From Microvirga sp. TS319 (GTDB lineage Bacteria > Pseudomonadota > Alphaproteobacteria > Rhizobiales > Beijerinckiaceae): 64,000 bases of DNA. The stretch lies in contig NZ_JBGGGT010000001.1 of the NCBI RefSeq assembly GCF_041276405.1, positions 1,666,501 to 1,730,500 on the forward strand, in the 5' to 3' direction. The notes beneath the pieces were generated by a model. It saw only the letters and a program-made list of their open reading frames with translations. It was not told where the DNA came from and ran no database searches. Of the stretch, positions 44,780-53,684 are shown one piece after another (position 1 is the first letter of the stretch; each line of letters begins with the position of its first letter). Both the position numbers and the translations under genes were made by a program.

Positions 44780-44810
44780 GGGGAGTACCGGCATCCGGTG
44801 CTCCCCTTTT
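44780..44810 (+). terminator. Rho-independent terminator
   Basis: GGGGAGTACCGG (44780-44791), loop CAT, CCGGTGCTCCCC (44795-44806), then TTTT. A 12-bp stem with one G-U pair. Oriented for plus-strand transcripts from the DUF1801 gene and the repeats; the minus-strand side has no T-run. Confidence 0.65.
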
Positions 44811-44844
44811 GGAACTACGAGCAAGGCGGATCGGCGACCGCGAC

Positions 44845-46137
44845 CTATGCGGCGGCAGTCATGGGCGACGGACTCTGGACAGTCCCCTCAATTGTCTCGC
44901 CGAAAACCAACTCGCGATCTTCGTCGCCGATCTTGATCCGCGTCGGCAGGCCCATATCGCCCAACAGCCCAAGGAAAGGACGCGGCGGCAACTCCTCGAC
45001 ATTGGCCATCGTCTTAACGTCCCAGGGACCTTTGGCGATCAGGATGGCGGCAGCCACAGCCGGAACCCCGGCCGTGTAGGATATCGCCTGACTGCCAACT
45101 TCAAGATAGGCCTCCTTGTGGTCCGCGATGTTGTAGATGAAGACCTCGCATTCTTTTCCGTCCTTCACTCCTCTTACCACGTCGCCGATGCAGGTCTTCC
45201 CAGTGTATTCCGGCGCGAGCGAAGACGGATCGGGCAGGACCGCCTTGACCACCTTCAACGGCACCACCTCCTGCCCTTCCGCAGTGCGGATCGGCTGTTC
45301 CGAGAGCAGGCCGAGGTTTTTCAGCACGGTGAAGACGTTGATGTAGCGCTCTCCGAACCCCATCCAGAAGCGGATGTCCGGCACATCCAGGTTTCTCGAT
45401 AAGGAATGTATCTCGTCGTGTCCGGTCATGTAGGCCGTTCGAGTGCCGACTACCGGCAGTTCCCAATCCTTTTGGATCTCGAACATCTTGTTCGACCTCC
45501 ACTGCCTGTCCTGCCATGACCAAACCTGGCCCGTGAACTCCCGGAAGTTGATCTCCGGGTCGAAGTTTGTGGCAAACCAGCGCCCGTGATCGCCTGCATT
45601 GATATCAATGATGTCGATCGAATCGATCCGGTCGAAATACTCGTCCCGAGCGAGCGCCGCATAGGCATTGACCACACCCGGATCGAACCCCGCACCGAGA
45701 ACGGCGGTCACGCCGGCCGCAGTGCATTCGTCGCGCCGCTTCCACTCGTAGTTATCGTACCACGGCGGCGTTTCACAGATCTTCAGCGGATCCTCATGGA
45801 TCGCCGTATCGATATAGGCTGCTCCCGTGCCGATACAGGCCGAGAGCACGGACATATTGATGAAGGCAGAGCCGACATTGATCACGATTTCGCTTTGCGT
45901 GCTTTCAATCAGCTTCTTCGTCGCCTCGACATCAAGCGCATCCAAAGAATGAGCTGCAAGAACCCCATCGACCTTCATGCTCTTCTTTGCGCGGATCGAG
46001 TCGGCAATCGCACGACACTTCGCAATGCTGCGCGATGCGATGTTGATGTCTCCGAGCACGTCGTTGTGCTGGGCGCATTTGTGGGCAACCACTTGGGCAA
46101 CGCCACCGCCGCCAATGATCAGGACGTTCTTCCTCAT
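44845..46137 (-). CDS. Carboxy(nor)spermidine dehydrogenase (saccharopine-dehydrogenase-like)
   Basis: NAD(P)-dependent reductase of 430 aa. Rossmann motif KNVLIIGGGGVAQVVAHKCAQ at residues 3-23; then AYIDTAIHEDP near 130 and AVLGAGFDPGVVNAYAALA near 170, typical of the carboxyspermidine/carboxynorspermidine branch. It condenses aspartate semialdehyde with putrescine (or diaminopropane) to the carboxy-polyamine. It lies 41 bp downstream of the matching decarboxylase gene, in the same operon. Assignment is strong because of the pair. Confidence 0.88.
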   Translation of the reverse strand: MRKNVLIIGGGGVAQVVAHKCAQHNDVLGDINIASRSIAKCRAIADSIRAKKSMKVDGVLAAHSLDALDVEATKKLIESTQSEIVINVGSAFINMSVLSACIGTGAAYIDTAIHEDPLKICETPPWYDNYEWKRRDECTAAGVTAVLGAGFDPGVVNAYAALARDEYFDRIDSIDIIDINAGDHGRWFATNFDPEINFREFTGQVWSWQDRQWRSNKMFEIQKDWELPVVGTRTAYMTGHDEIHSLSRNLDVPDIRFWMGFGERYINVFTVLKNLGLLSEQPIRTAEGQEVVPLKVVKAVLPDPSSLAPEYTGKTCIGDVVRGVKDGKECEVFIYNIADHKEAYLEVGSQAISYTAGVPAVAAAILIAKGPWDVKTMANVEELPPRPFLGLLGDMGLPTRIKIGDEDRELVFGETIEGTVQSPSPMTAAA

Positions 46138-46178
46138 TTTGCTGCGAATGCTCCTTCCTTGCAGGTTGAGGGGAAGCC

Positions 46179-47276
46179 TTATGAAAGGCTGGAGAGGTAA
46201 TCGCCGAAGGAGAACTCTCGAATGACCCGCAAGCTGCCGTCGAGCTCGCGTACCACGATCGACGGCATCGCTACGCCGTTGAACCAGTTCTTCTTCACCA
46301 TTGTGTAGCCGGCCGCATCCCGGATGGAGATTCGGTCGCCGATCTCAAGCTCTCGCTCGAACGAGAACTCGCCAAAAATGTCACCTGCAAGGCACGACTT
46401 ACCGCAGATCATATACCGGTATGGTCCGGCATTCGGAGTAACTTTCGCGCTCTGCCGGTAGATCAGCAGGTCGAGCATGTGCGCTTCGATGGAGCTGTCG
46501 ACGACCGCAAGATTCTTGCCGTTGAAGAGGGTATCGAGAACTGTCACCTCGAGCGTCGTGCTGTTCGTGATCGCAGCCTCGCCAGGCTCCAGGTAGACTT
46601 GCACGCCATACTTTTCCGAGAAGCCTTTCAGGCGGCCGCAGAAATCATCGAGGGGATAGTTTTCCCCCGTGAAGTGGATACCGCCGCCGAGACTGACCCA
46701 TTCGACCTGTTCCAGCAGGAAGCCGAACCTCTCCTCGACTTGGCCGAGAAGCTGATCGAACAGGGCAAAGTCTCCGTTCTCGCAGTTGTTATGGATCATG
46801 AATCCATCGACTCGGTCTACGATCCCCACAATCTTCGACACGTCCCATTCTCCGAGACGACTGTGAGGACGGGCCGGATCGGCGAGGTCGAAATCCGATG
46901 AGCTAACCAGAGGGTTAAGGCGTATCCCGCGGTCGAGCGCGATCGTTTTGTCCGCAAATCGCTCGAACTGACTGATCGAGTTAAATATAATCTTATCCGC
47001 ATTCGCGACGACGTCATCGATTTCGTGATCGGCAAAGGCGACGCTATAGGCATGAGTTTCGCCACCGAACTTTTCACGGCCCAGCTTGACTTCGAACAAG
47101 GATGAAGATGTCGTTCCGTCCATATACTGGCGCATGAGATCGAATACGGACCATGTGGCGAAGCATTTGAGAGCCAGCAGGACTTTTGCACCAGATCGCT
47201 CGCGAACATGCTGAATGATCCGCATGTTGCGAAGCAAGGCACTCTTATCGATGAGGTAGTAGGGGGTTGCTATCAT
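46179..47276 (-). CDS. nspC: Carboxynorspermidine/carboxyspermidine decarboxylase NspC
   Basis: PLP-dependent alanine-racemase-fold decarboxylase, 365 aa from ATG 47276. PLP lysine in LLALKCFATWSVFDLM near residue 35; SLGGGIHFTGENYPLDDF and the C-terminal CGKSCLAGDIFGEF are family signatures. It removes CO2 from carboxyspermidine to give spermidine. The frame opens 23 codons earlier (47345), but that extension is not family-like. First gene of the two-gene polyamine operon. Confidence 0.9.
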   Translation of the reverse strand: MIATPYYLIDKSALLRNMRIIQHVRERSGAKVLLALKCFATWSVFDLMRQYMDGTTSSSLFEVKLGREKFGGETHAYSVAFADHEIDDVVANADKIIFNSISQFERFADKTIALDRGIRLNPLVSSSDFDLADPARPHSRLGEWDVSKIVGIVDRVDGFMIHNNCENGDFALFDQLLGQVEERFGFLLEQVEWVSLGGGIHFTGENYPLDDFCGRLKGFSEKYGVQVYLEPGEAAITNSTTLEVTVLDTLFNGKNLAVVDSSIEAHMLDLLIYRQSAKVTPNAGPYRYMICGKSCLAGDIFGEFSFERELEIGDRISIRDAAGYTMVKKNWFNGVAMPSIVVRELDGSLRVIREFSFGDYLSSLS

Positions 47277-47475
47277 CAATGATGGTTCCAGCCCTCGAGC
47301 GACGTGGCGCTCGACGGAGATGTTCGCGGGCAGCCGCGAGATCAAAAGGGGATCTACCGACCTGCACCCACGGATTCAGGCCATCCGCGTGCCAAACAGC
47401 AGCGGATTGAAGAATGACGATGAAGCCGTTCCTGCGCTTGGCGCGCTCAATGAAGATGGCGGCAGGGAGGCGGCT

Positions 47476-47727
47476 TCAGTGAGATGAGGGTGCGCTGACG
47501 AATGCGCTCGCAATCAGCGCTTTGGCGCTGTTACCCCTGCTTTTTCTCTCGGCACAAAACAGGTCGGCCACGGACAACGCGACAAGACCGAAGTTACGGC
47601 CTGTCGTTGCAGTATCGGTTGCCGCAATGCGCGTTAGATCGGCGCGCTTGGCAAGGATTTCTTCCGTTTGGGTGGCATTCAGTAGAACTGAGTCCATCCT
47701 CAATTGGAAAAGGGCGTCGCGAGACAT
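47476..47727 (-). CDS. Hypothetical protein, 83 aa
   Basis: ATG 47727 is preceded by GGGGAGGACGCC, a very good ribosome site. The protein is soluble-looking with one moderately hydrophobic stretch (NFGLVALSVADLF) and an alanine/serine-rich tail. No family recognised. The good ribosome site is the main support. Upstream of the nspC operon by about 130 bp, same strand. Confidence 0.5.
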   Translation of the reverse strand: MSRDALFQLRMDSVLLNATQTEEILAKRADLTRIAATDTATTGRNFGLVALSVADLFCAERKSRGNSAKALIASAFVSAPSSH

Positions 47728-48172
47728 GGCGTCCTCCCCAACTAGCAGATGAAACCTGCATCAGGTGAAATTATGTCATATACGATTATACAAATTAATC
47801 AACATCGTAATGTGCGCCGCAGTCGCGGCTTGCCTGCACGATCAAGATGACGAAGCCGGGAGCTCTCCGGCCACCGACACCGATAGCTGCAAACTGAGGC
47901 CGTTTGCTCACACCCCGCGCTCAAGCGACAAGGAAATATATCCCGATCCTGCAGAGATTTCCGCACTCTCCTTAAGGTTGAAGATCTTCCTGAAAGTGGA
48001 GAGGTTGGAGAGACACGCGAGCGACGCAGGACCGGGGAGTATGCGCTGCAGCGGGCGATTGTAGCCCTTCGACAAGGCGAACCACTCCATTCGCGTGTTC
48101 ATCGGCAGTGGGTTTCCGGAGAGGATCGTGCCGCTGAAGATACGGCCAGATCCCCGGCATCCGGTTCGCTTG
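47728..48172. other. Low-confidence intergenic region
   Basis: Starts AT-rich (near 47765-47815), a likely promoter area for the 83-aa ORF. A minus-strand frame from about 48103 down to 47908 (beginning MNTRMEWFALSKGYNR) is open but has no family pattern and a poor ribosome site. Nothing else supported. Confidence 0.4.
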
Positions 48173-48349
48173 TCACTGGTGCCGCAGGTACGCATCCCGA
48201 GAGACCCATGTGGCAAAGCCGAGGACGCCCGCACCGTAGATCGCAAGGAGCTCCACGGCTTCGATCACCAATGCACCGGGCGTTCCGAGCATCAGGCATA
48301 CGCCACCGAACAGGGTGGCGGCGTTGAGAGTTGCACGACGGCGCGTCAT
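48173..48349 (-). CDS. Small membrane protein, 58 aa
   Basis: ATG 48349 follows AGGAGGACAATTTCG, a near-perfect ribosome site. Protein: MTRRRATLNAATLFGG start, two hydrophobic segments (about residues 11-29 and 31-49) and a polar tail RDAYLRHQ. Basic N-terminus then hydrophobic, so an inner-membrane two-helix protein is likely. No family recognised. Confidence 0.6.
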   Translation of the reverse strand: MTRRRATLNAATLFGGVCLMLGTPGALVIEAVELLAIYGAGVLGFATWVSRDAYLRHQ

Positions 48350-49050
48350 CGAAATTGTCCTCCTAGATCAAGACATCGATCGGCTTCGCAGGGTCAGCTG
48401 GTCCTTGAGCGATCTGTTTCCTGGCGTGGTTTCGACAGCGACGACAATGGCTATGCGTTGTGCCGTCGTATCCACCACTTCTGAATTGCTCGTATTGCCC
48501 CAATGCACCGAGATGTTCGTATTCTGGTGAGAGGGCGACAGATCCTTCATCTGCGCCAACAAGGTCCCGCAGGATGGTGTCAGCGTCAGGGCCCCGAAGA
48601 ACGAGCCTCGCGATGGAAGGCCGGTCTTCGGGGGCTAGTGGCCTGCGAGGAGGCACCCCGTGTGACGGTTCGGAAGGTAAAGCAGCGTCATCATGATCCT
48701 TACCGTAAATAGAAGTTCGGCAAAATCAAGCCACTGCGAGTTCTCCGCGATATCCCCCGAACCATGGCGGCGAGGAGAACAAGTCCGAGCAGTCTGCGTG
48801 ATCAGCCTCTCGAAACCGGGATCCCTTTGCGTGAACGATCGCAGCATGCTCGTGATGCGGACGAGGGAGCCCGACACTCTGCACGGGGGTGTACTCATGC
48901 GTGCGCAGCAGGAGAGCGCCTCTCATGCGACATTTGGAGCGCGAGATGCAGGCGCACAGCGATCCCTAGGAAACCGCGGCCGCGCGACAGTCCGTGCGAG
49001 GCATCACCGAGGCAGAGCAAGACTTCGCTCATGGCATGAACCGAAACTGC
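48350..49050. other. Long region without recognised genes
   Basis: About 700 bp between the 58-aa ORF start and the molybdenum-hydroxylase stop. Several short overlapping frames occur on both strands (for example a minus-strand one ending at 48368 that begins MLAQMKDLSPSHQNTN), none with a family pattern. May be decayed genes or a regulatory region. Confidence 0.4.
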
Positions 49051-51327
49051 TCATAGGAGGTCTTCGATACGGATCGGCAATGCACGGATGCGCCGGCCGG
49101 TTGCATGCCAGACGGCGTTGGCGATGGCGGCATTCACGCCGACAATGCCAATTTCGCCGATGCCCTTCACACCAAGCGGATTAACCTCGGAATCCTCCTC
49201 CGGAACCATGATCACGTCGACTTGGCAGACATCCGCATTCACGGGAATGTGGTACTCGGCAATATTGTCATTGACGTAGCGCGCATGGCGCGGATCGATC
49301 TCGGTCACTTCAAGCAGGGCCGCACCCAGTCCCCAGATCATGCCGCCCATGTACTGGCTGTGTGCCGTCAATGGATTGACGATCCTGCCCGCGGCGAAGG
49401 CGCCGGCCATACGAGGCACGCGGATCTCACAGGTGCGGCGATGGACACGAACCTCGACGAACTGGGCGCCGAAGGCATAGGCGGTCACATCTTCACGACC
49501 ATGTCCGCGCGACATCGGTGGCTTTCCCTGATATAGGTTTGCCATCGCGTCCGGCTTGAGCCCCTTTGGTATATTCTCGGCATAGGCCTCCAAGGCACCC
49601 GGGGTGATCCGCTTCAGAGCCTCCTCCAAAGATTCACTTGCTCCATCAGGAGCGATCAGGCGGCTGGCCGAGAAGGTGAGTGAGGACGGATCGCAACCGG
49701 CGAGCGCTCCTTCATTGCTGGCGACCGCCGCGCGGGCAATTCGGTCGCGTAGCTCATTGCAGGCCTTGGCCACCGCGTGTGTCACGGTTGCGGTGTGGCT
49801 CGATCCTGCTGCCAGCGAAGCGGGTGGGAGAGCGGTGTCGCCCATCTCCACGCTGATCTGACCGGCATCAAGACCCAGGCGATCCGCCGCCATGATCGCG
49901 ACCACCGTGTAGGCTCCGGTGCCGATGTCGTGACCTGCGATCTGAACCCGCGCATGGCCGCTCGGGCGGAGCGTTACCCGGGCAGCCGTCGCGGCAATAT
50001 TGGCCGGATAGGCGGCACTCGCGCAGCCCCAGCCGACGAGCCAGTCGCCGTCCTGCATCGATCCGGGTCGGGGGTCGCGGTCCGCCCATCCGAAACGTTC
50101 CGCTCCCCGATCGAAGCAAGTCATGAGGTTGCGGCTGGAGAACGGGAGGCCAGTGACGGGATCGGTCTGCGTGTCGTTGATCCGCCGCAGCTCGATCGGA
50201 TCCATCCCGAGCTGAGCCGCGAGCTCATCCATCGCGCATTCGAGCGGAAACATATAGGGCGTGTCCGGCGGGGCACGCATGAAACCCGGCGTGTTACGAT
50301 CCGCGTGAACGATGTTCACCTTGGTGAGGATATTCGGGCAGGCGTAGAGCCTGGCCGTGGTCTCGGTGCCTGACACATTGTACTCGCTTGGACGGCTGGT
50401 CACTTCCCATCCCTCGTGTCGGAGCGCAGTCAGTCGTCCGTCCCGCGCCGCGCCGAGGCGCACGTGATGCCGGGTCTCCGCCCGATAGGTCGCAATCGTA
50501 AAGCCCTGATCGCGCGTTGCGACGAGTTTCACGGGGCGGTTCACGCGACGGGCGGCCACTGCGATCCAGGCTGTTCGCGCAGTTGCTCCGCCTTTCGATC
50601 CGAAGGCACCTCCAATGAACTTCGAGATGACGCGGATGTCCTCCAGGTCCATCCCCAGTTGCTTGGCGACATTGCCGCGCAAGCCGTAGACGAACTGACT
50701 CGGCTCCCAGATCGTCAGCTTGCCGTTCTCCCAGATACAGGTCGTCGTGAACAGCTCGATCGGGTTATGATGCTGGGTCGGCGTGCCGTACCGGGCGTCG
50801 ACTTTGACCTCGGCGGCCGCAAAGGCTGCTTCAGCATTGCCGACATGATAGTCCTTGTGCTCACCGGCCTTGCGGACCTCCTCGTCGACGCCCGGACTGC
50901 CGAACGTTGCCGACGGGGTTTCCTGTTCATAATGAACATGGACACGAAATGCCGCCTCGCGGGCAATCTCGTAGGAATCCGCCACGACAATTCCGATGAT
51001 CTGGCCGTCATGCCAGATCCGGTCGCTCTGCAGGGTCGTGGTAGCCTGCCCGCCGGACATCTGCTCAGGAGGCTTTGCTTCGCCGCCGACATTCTCGTAT
51101 GTGAGAATGTCGAGCACGCCTTCCATGGAAAGTGCCTCGTCGAGATCGAAACGCGTCACTCGCCCACGGGCGATCGCACTGGTCAGCAGAAACGCATAGG
51201 TCGGACTGGGTATGGCCTCGTCGGACGGATAAAGCGCGCGGCCTGTGACCTTGGCTCGACCGTCAATCCGCGGCTGCGGCTTGCCGAATGCACTTCCGGC
51301 GGGCACACCCTTTGCATCGGCGGCCAT
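49051..51327 (-). CDS. Molybdenum hydroxylase large subunit (xanthine dehydrogenase family, PaoC-like)
   Basis: Mo-cofactor subunit of 758 aa. GGAFGSKGG near residue 240, MRAPP near 350 and the general-base glutamate in GVKGIGEIGIVG near 725 place it in the xanthine-dehydrogenase family. The MRAPP-type loop and the 4Fe-4S-type partner subunit fit PaoABC-like aldehyde oxidoreductases rather than CO dehydrogenase (no CSFR loop). It hydroxylates an aldehyde or N-heterocycle. It lies 1 bp after the FAD subunit gene. Confidence 0.88.
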   Translation of the reverse strand: MAADAKGVPAGSAFGKPQPRIDGRAKVTGRALYPSDEAIPSPTYAFLLTSAIARGRVTRFDLDEALSMEGVLDILTYENVGGEAKPPEQMSGGQATTTLQSDRIWHDGQIIGIVVADSYEIAREAAFRVHVHYEQETPSATFGSPGVDEEVRKAGEHKDYHVGNAEAAFAAAEVKVDARYGTPTQHHNPIELFTTTCIWENGKLTIWEPSQFVYGLRGNVAKQLGMDLEDIRVISKFIGGAFGSKGGATARTAWIAVAARRVNRPVKLVATRDQGFTIATYRAETRHHVRLGAARDGRLTALRHEGWEVTSRPSEYNVSGTETTARLYACPNILTKVNIVHADRNTPGFMRAPPDTPYMFPLECAMDELAAQLGMDPIELRRINDTQTDPVTGLPFSSRNLMTCFDRGAERFGWADRDPRPGSMQDGDWLVGWGCASAAYPANIAATAARVTLRPSGHARVQIAGHDIGTGAYTVVAIMAADRLGLDAGQISVEMGDTALPPASLAAGSSHTATVTHAVAKACNELRDRIARAAVASNEGALAGCDPSSLTFSASRLIAPDGASESLEEALKRITPGALEAYAENIPKGLKPDAMANLYQGKPPMSRGHGREDVTAYAFGAQFVEVRVHRRTCEIRVPRMAGAFAAGRIVNPLTAHSQYMGGMIWGLGAALLEVTEIDPRHARYVNDNIAEYHIPVNADVCQVDVIMVPEEDSEVNPLGVKGIGEIGIVGVNAAIANAVWHATGRRIRALPIRIEDLL

Positions 51328-51328
51328 C

Positions 51329-52369
51329 TCACATCTCCATTCGTCCGGCTTCGAGCAGAGCGCGGATCAGCGTCCGGCGTCCAAGCTCCGGCTTGCATCC
51401 CGTCTCGCTATGAACGACGGCGCTCGCGAACGCGGCCTCGGCAGCTTCAGATGCACTCGTCTCGTCAAGCACCCGCCCCTTCAGGACCGCTTCGGCATCA
51501 AGAGACCGCCAAGGCTTCGCCACGAGCCCTCCGATGCCGATCCGGACCGTCCTGACCGTCGCATCCGGCGCGAGATCAAGCGCGACTGCGGCGGACGCCA
51601 AGGCGAAGTCGTAGGAAGCGCGGTCTCTGATCTTCAGATAAAGCGAACGACGGGTCCATGGTCCCGTGGGTATCCGGAATCCGGTGATGAGCTCGCCAGG
51701 GGCGAGGTTTGTCTCGATATGCGGCGTGTCGCCTGGAAGGCGGTGCAAATCTTCAAGGGCAATGCTTCGGGATGCGCCGTCCGTGCCCAGCACGTCTACC
51801 CTGGCGCCGAGGGCTACAAGGGCGATCGCGAAGTCACCTGGATAGTTGGCGATGCAATGCTCACTCACCCCAAGGACGGCAAGGCGGCGGTTCACGCCGT
51901 CGATGGCCGCACATCCCGAGCCGGGCTTCCGTTTGTTGCAGGCTCCCCAGCTGGTGTCGCGGAAGTAATTGCAGCGCGTTCGTTGCAGGACATTGCCGGC
52001 CAGACTCGCCATATTGCGCAGCTGGGGGCTCGCGGCCATCCAAAGCGCATCCGACAACACGCGGTAGTCTTGGCGGATGATGGGATGATCGGCCGCTGTC
52101 GACATGTGAACGAGCGCACCGAGGCGAAGCTCGCCCTCCTCCGCCTCGATCGATCCGTAATCCTGGCGCAGCCCGTTGATGTTGACCAATCGCTCAGGCC
52201 GCGCCACGTCGAGCTTCATCAGATCGAGCAGGTTCGTGCCGCCAGCGAGATACTGCGCGGGTGCGCGCACATGGGCATCGACATGGGCATCGACTTCGCC
52301 GCCGCAAGCGCCAAGGCGGAGGGCTTCATTTGCGTCTCGGGCGGTTTCCAGAAAGAAGGGACGCATCAA
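51329..52369 (-). CDS. Molybdenum hydroxylase FAD subunit with extra Fe-S site (PaoB-like)
   Basis: 346 aa. FAD-binding region YLAGGTNLLDLMKLDV near residue 40 and AGNVLQRTRCNYFRD near 125. The four cysteines in QRTRC, WGACNKRKPGSGC and SEHC (about residues 133-168) match the additional [4Fe-4S] insertion of PaoB/HcrB-type subunits. A 12-bp tandem duplication near its N-terminus (52270-52295, ACATGGGCATCG twice) encodes a repeated VDAH. The start overlaps the stop of the [2Fe-2S] subunit gene by 4 bp. Confidence 0.88.
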   Translation of the reverse strand: MMRPFFLETARDANEALRLGACGGEVDAHVDAHVRAPAQYLAGGTNLLDLMKLDVARPERLVNINGLRQDYGSIEAEEGELRLGALVHMSTAADHPIIRQDYRVLSDALWMAASPQLRNMASLAGNVLQRTRCNYFRDTSWGACNKRKPGSGCAAIDGVNRRLAVLGVSEHCIANYPGDFAIALVALGARVDVLGTDGASRSIALEDLHRLPGDTPHIETNLAPGELITGFRIPTGPWTRRSLYLKIRDRASYDFALASAAVALDLAPDATVRTVRIGIGGLVAKPWRSLDAEAVLKGRVLDETSASEAAEAAFASAVVHSETGCKPELGRRTLIRALLEAGRMEM

Positions 52370-52857
52370 ACCCCTCCCGTTTGGCGTTTGGCCTCTGCGC
52401 TCATTTCAGAGGCTGCATGCTGTATCGCTTCGACAATCTTCGGATAGGCAGCGCAGCGGCACAGATTGCCGCTCATGTATTCCCGGATTTCATCCGCGCT
52501 GCCGGCGTGACCTTCCTGAACGCAGCCAATCGCGCTCATGATCTGGCCTGGAGTGCAGTAGCCGCATTGAAAAGCGTCGCAATCCCAGAAGGCCTGTTGC
52601 ATCGGATGCAGCGGATCCGCCTCACCGGAGAGACCTTCGATCGTCGTGACTTCTTCATCGACCGTTGCGGCAAGCACAAAACAGGAGAGCACGCGTGTGC
52701 CGCCAACGAGAACCGTGCAGGCACCGCACTGGCCCTGGTCGCAGCCCTTCTTCGTTCCTGTCAGTCCGAGGCTCTCACGCAGCACATCGAGCAGGGTCAT
52801 GCGAACATCGACACTCAGGCGATGCTCCTGCCCGTTGATCGTCAATAGGACATCCAT
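52366..52857 (-). CDS. Molybdenum hydroxylase [2Fe-2S] subunit (PaoA/CoxS-like)
   Basis: 163 aa. First cluster: GCDQGQCGACTVLVGG (residues about 38-53) with a later Cys in VLSCFVLA; second cluster: CGYCTPGQIMSA near 98 and GNLCRCAAYPKI near 130. No twin-arginine signal peptide, so unlike E. coli PaoA the enzyme is probably cytoplasmic. First gene of the three-gene operon. Confidence 0.9.
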   Translation of the reverse strand: MDVLLTINGQEHRLSVDVRMTLLDVLRESLGLTGTKKGCDQGQCGACTVLVGGTRVLSCFVLAATVDEEVTTIEGLSGEADPLHPMQQAFWDCDAFQCGYCTPGQIMSAIGCVQEGHAGSADEIREYMSGNLCRCAAYPKIVEAIQHAASEMSAEAKRQTGGV

Positions 52858-53681
52858 TTCGGCCTCCGGCGATTAGGCTCGGTGCGGGATTGCATCGGCG
52901 GGGCGTTGCGACAGGGAGTGATAACGTCGCTCGGGCACGGCGTTTCATCCTCTTCTTGCGGATTTCAATGATCGATAGGCTTGTGCCCCTCGGATCAGCC
53001 CAAGGAGGCGTGCACCTTGACCGTATTGAGATCCCTCACGGTGCCGGCCGCGCTCGGGTCTCTGTAAGCGCCGGACGGATACGGGCCTTCTTTCTCACAA
53101 ACTCTTTCGGGATAGCGTGATAAAGTTCGGCGCCTCGAATACCGACGGTCAAGGGTGACAACAACATCGGCGAGGCGTAGTTCCGATGCTTTACTTCTTA
53201 AATGGCGCATCGTTGCGAGCGGACCCGAAGGGCCGCGTCAGCGAAAACCGGGTCCCCTTTTCGCTAGCGCGGCCCGCTGGGTCCGCACGATGCGCTCAAG
53301 GACTGCTCGGCCGCGAAATGCGTGCCGCCGTCAGCGTGGCCATGCCTCAAGCGACGACGAGCGGGCGGAGCATGGACAAGAGACCCTGGCCCCAATGCAG
53401 ATCTCCCCTATGATACCGGTCACCGATCAGTCGAATTGAGGAAGGCTCCGGCACGCGTGCAAGATCTTCTAAGGCACCAATGCTCCTGGATCCTACCGTT
53501 GGATCGAAACGAAACGTCGACGACGCCGCTCTCAGCTATCGTTTCGTCGCGCCAAACGCTTCCGCTGCCTGCCTACAGCATCGGACGTGAAATCGAACCC
53601 GCATCGCATCCGATGCCTTAAGCTTTGTGGTTTCGAGCATCTTTTCACGCAAAACCGGTGCCCACTTTTGCGTTCGATGCT
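52858..53681. other. Intergenic region with repeats
   Basis: About 820 bp between the molybdenum-hydroxylase operon start and the histidine kinase stop. Contains the repeats at 53205 and 53574. A minus-strand frame (52995-53210) is open but unlike any family. No gene supported. Confidence 0.45.
53205..53296. repeat. Dispersed palindromic repeat, unit B
   Basis: GCGCATCGTTGCGAGCGGACC, then CGAAGGGCCGCGTCAGCG, AAAACCGGGTCCCCTTTTCGC and GGGTCCGCACGATGCGCT. Nearly identical to the copy at 34515-34594. Confidence 0.85.
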
Positions 53682-53684
53682 CTA
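53574..53684. repeat. Dispersed palindromic repeat, unit A, overlapping a stop codon
   Basis: CTACAGCATCGGACGTGAAA, then GAGCATCTTTTCACGCAAAA, CCGGTGCCCACTTTTGCG and TTCGATGCTCTA. The final CTA, read on the minus strand, is the TAG stop of the LOV histidine kinase (53682-53684). Close to the copy at 38507. Confidence 0.87.

Noticed and set aside
49051..52857. Aerobic CO dehydrogenase (coxMSL)
   Set aside because: The large subunit lacks the CSFR-type loop and has an MRAPP loop; the FAD subunit has the extra cysteines of PaoB-like proteins.
34441..53684. CRISPR array
   Set aside because: Repeats are dispersed over 20 kb, are self-complementary hairpins, and have genes between them instead of uniform spacers; no cas genes.
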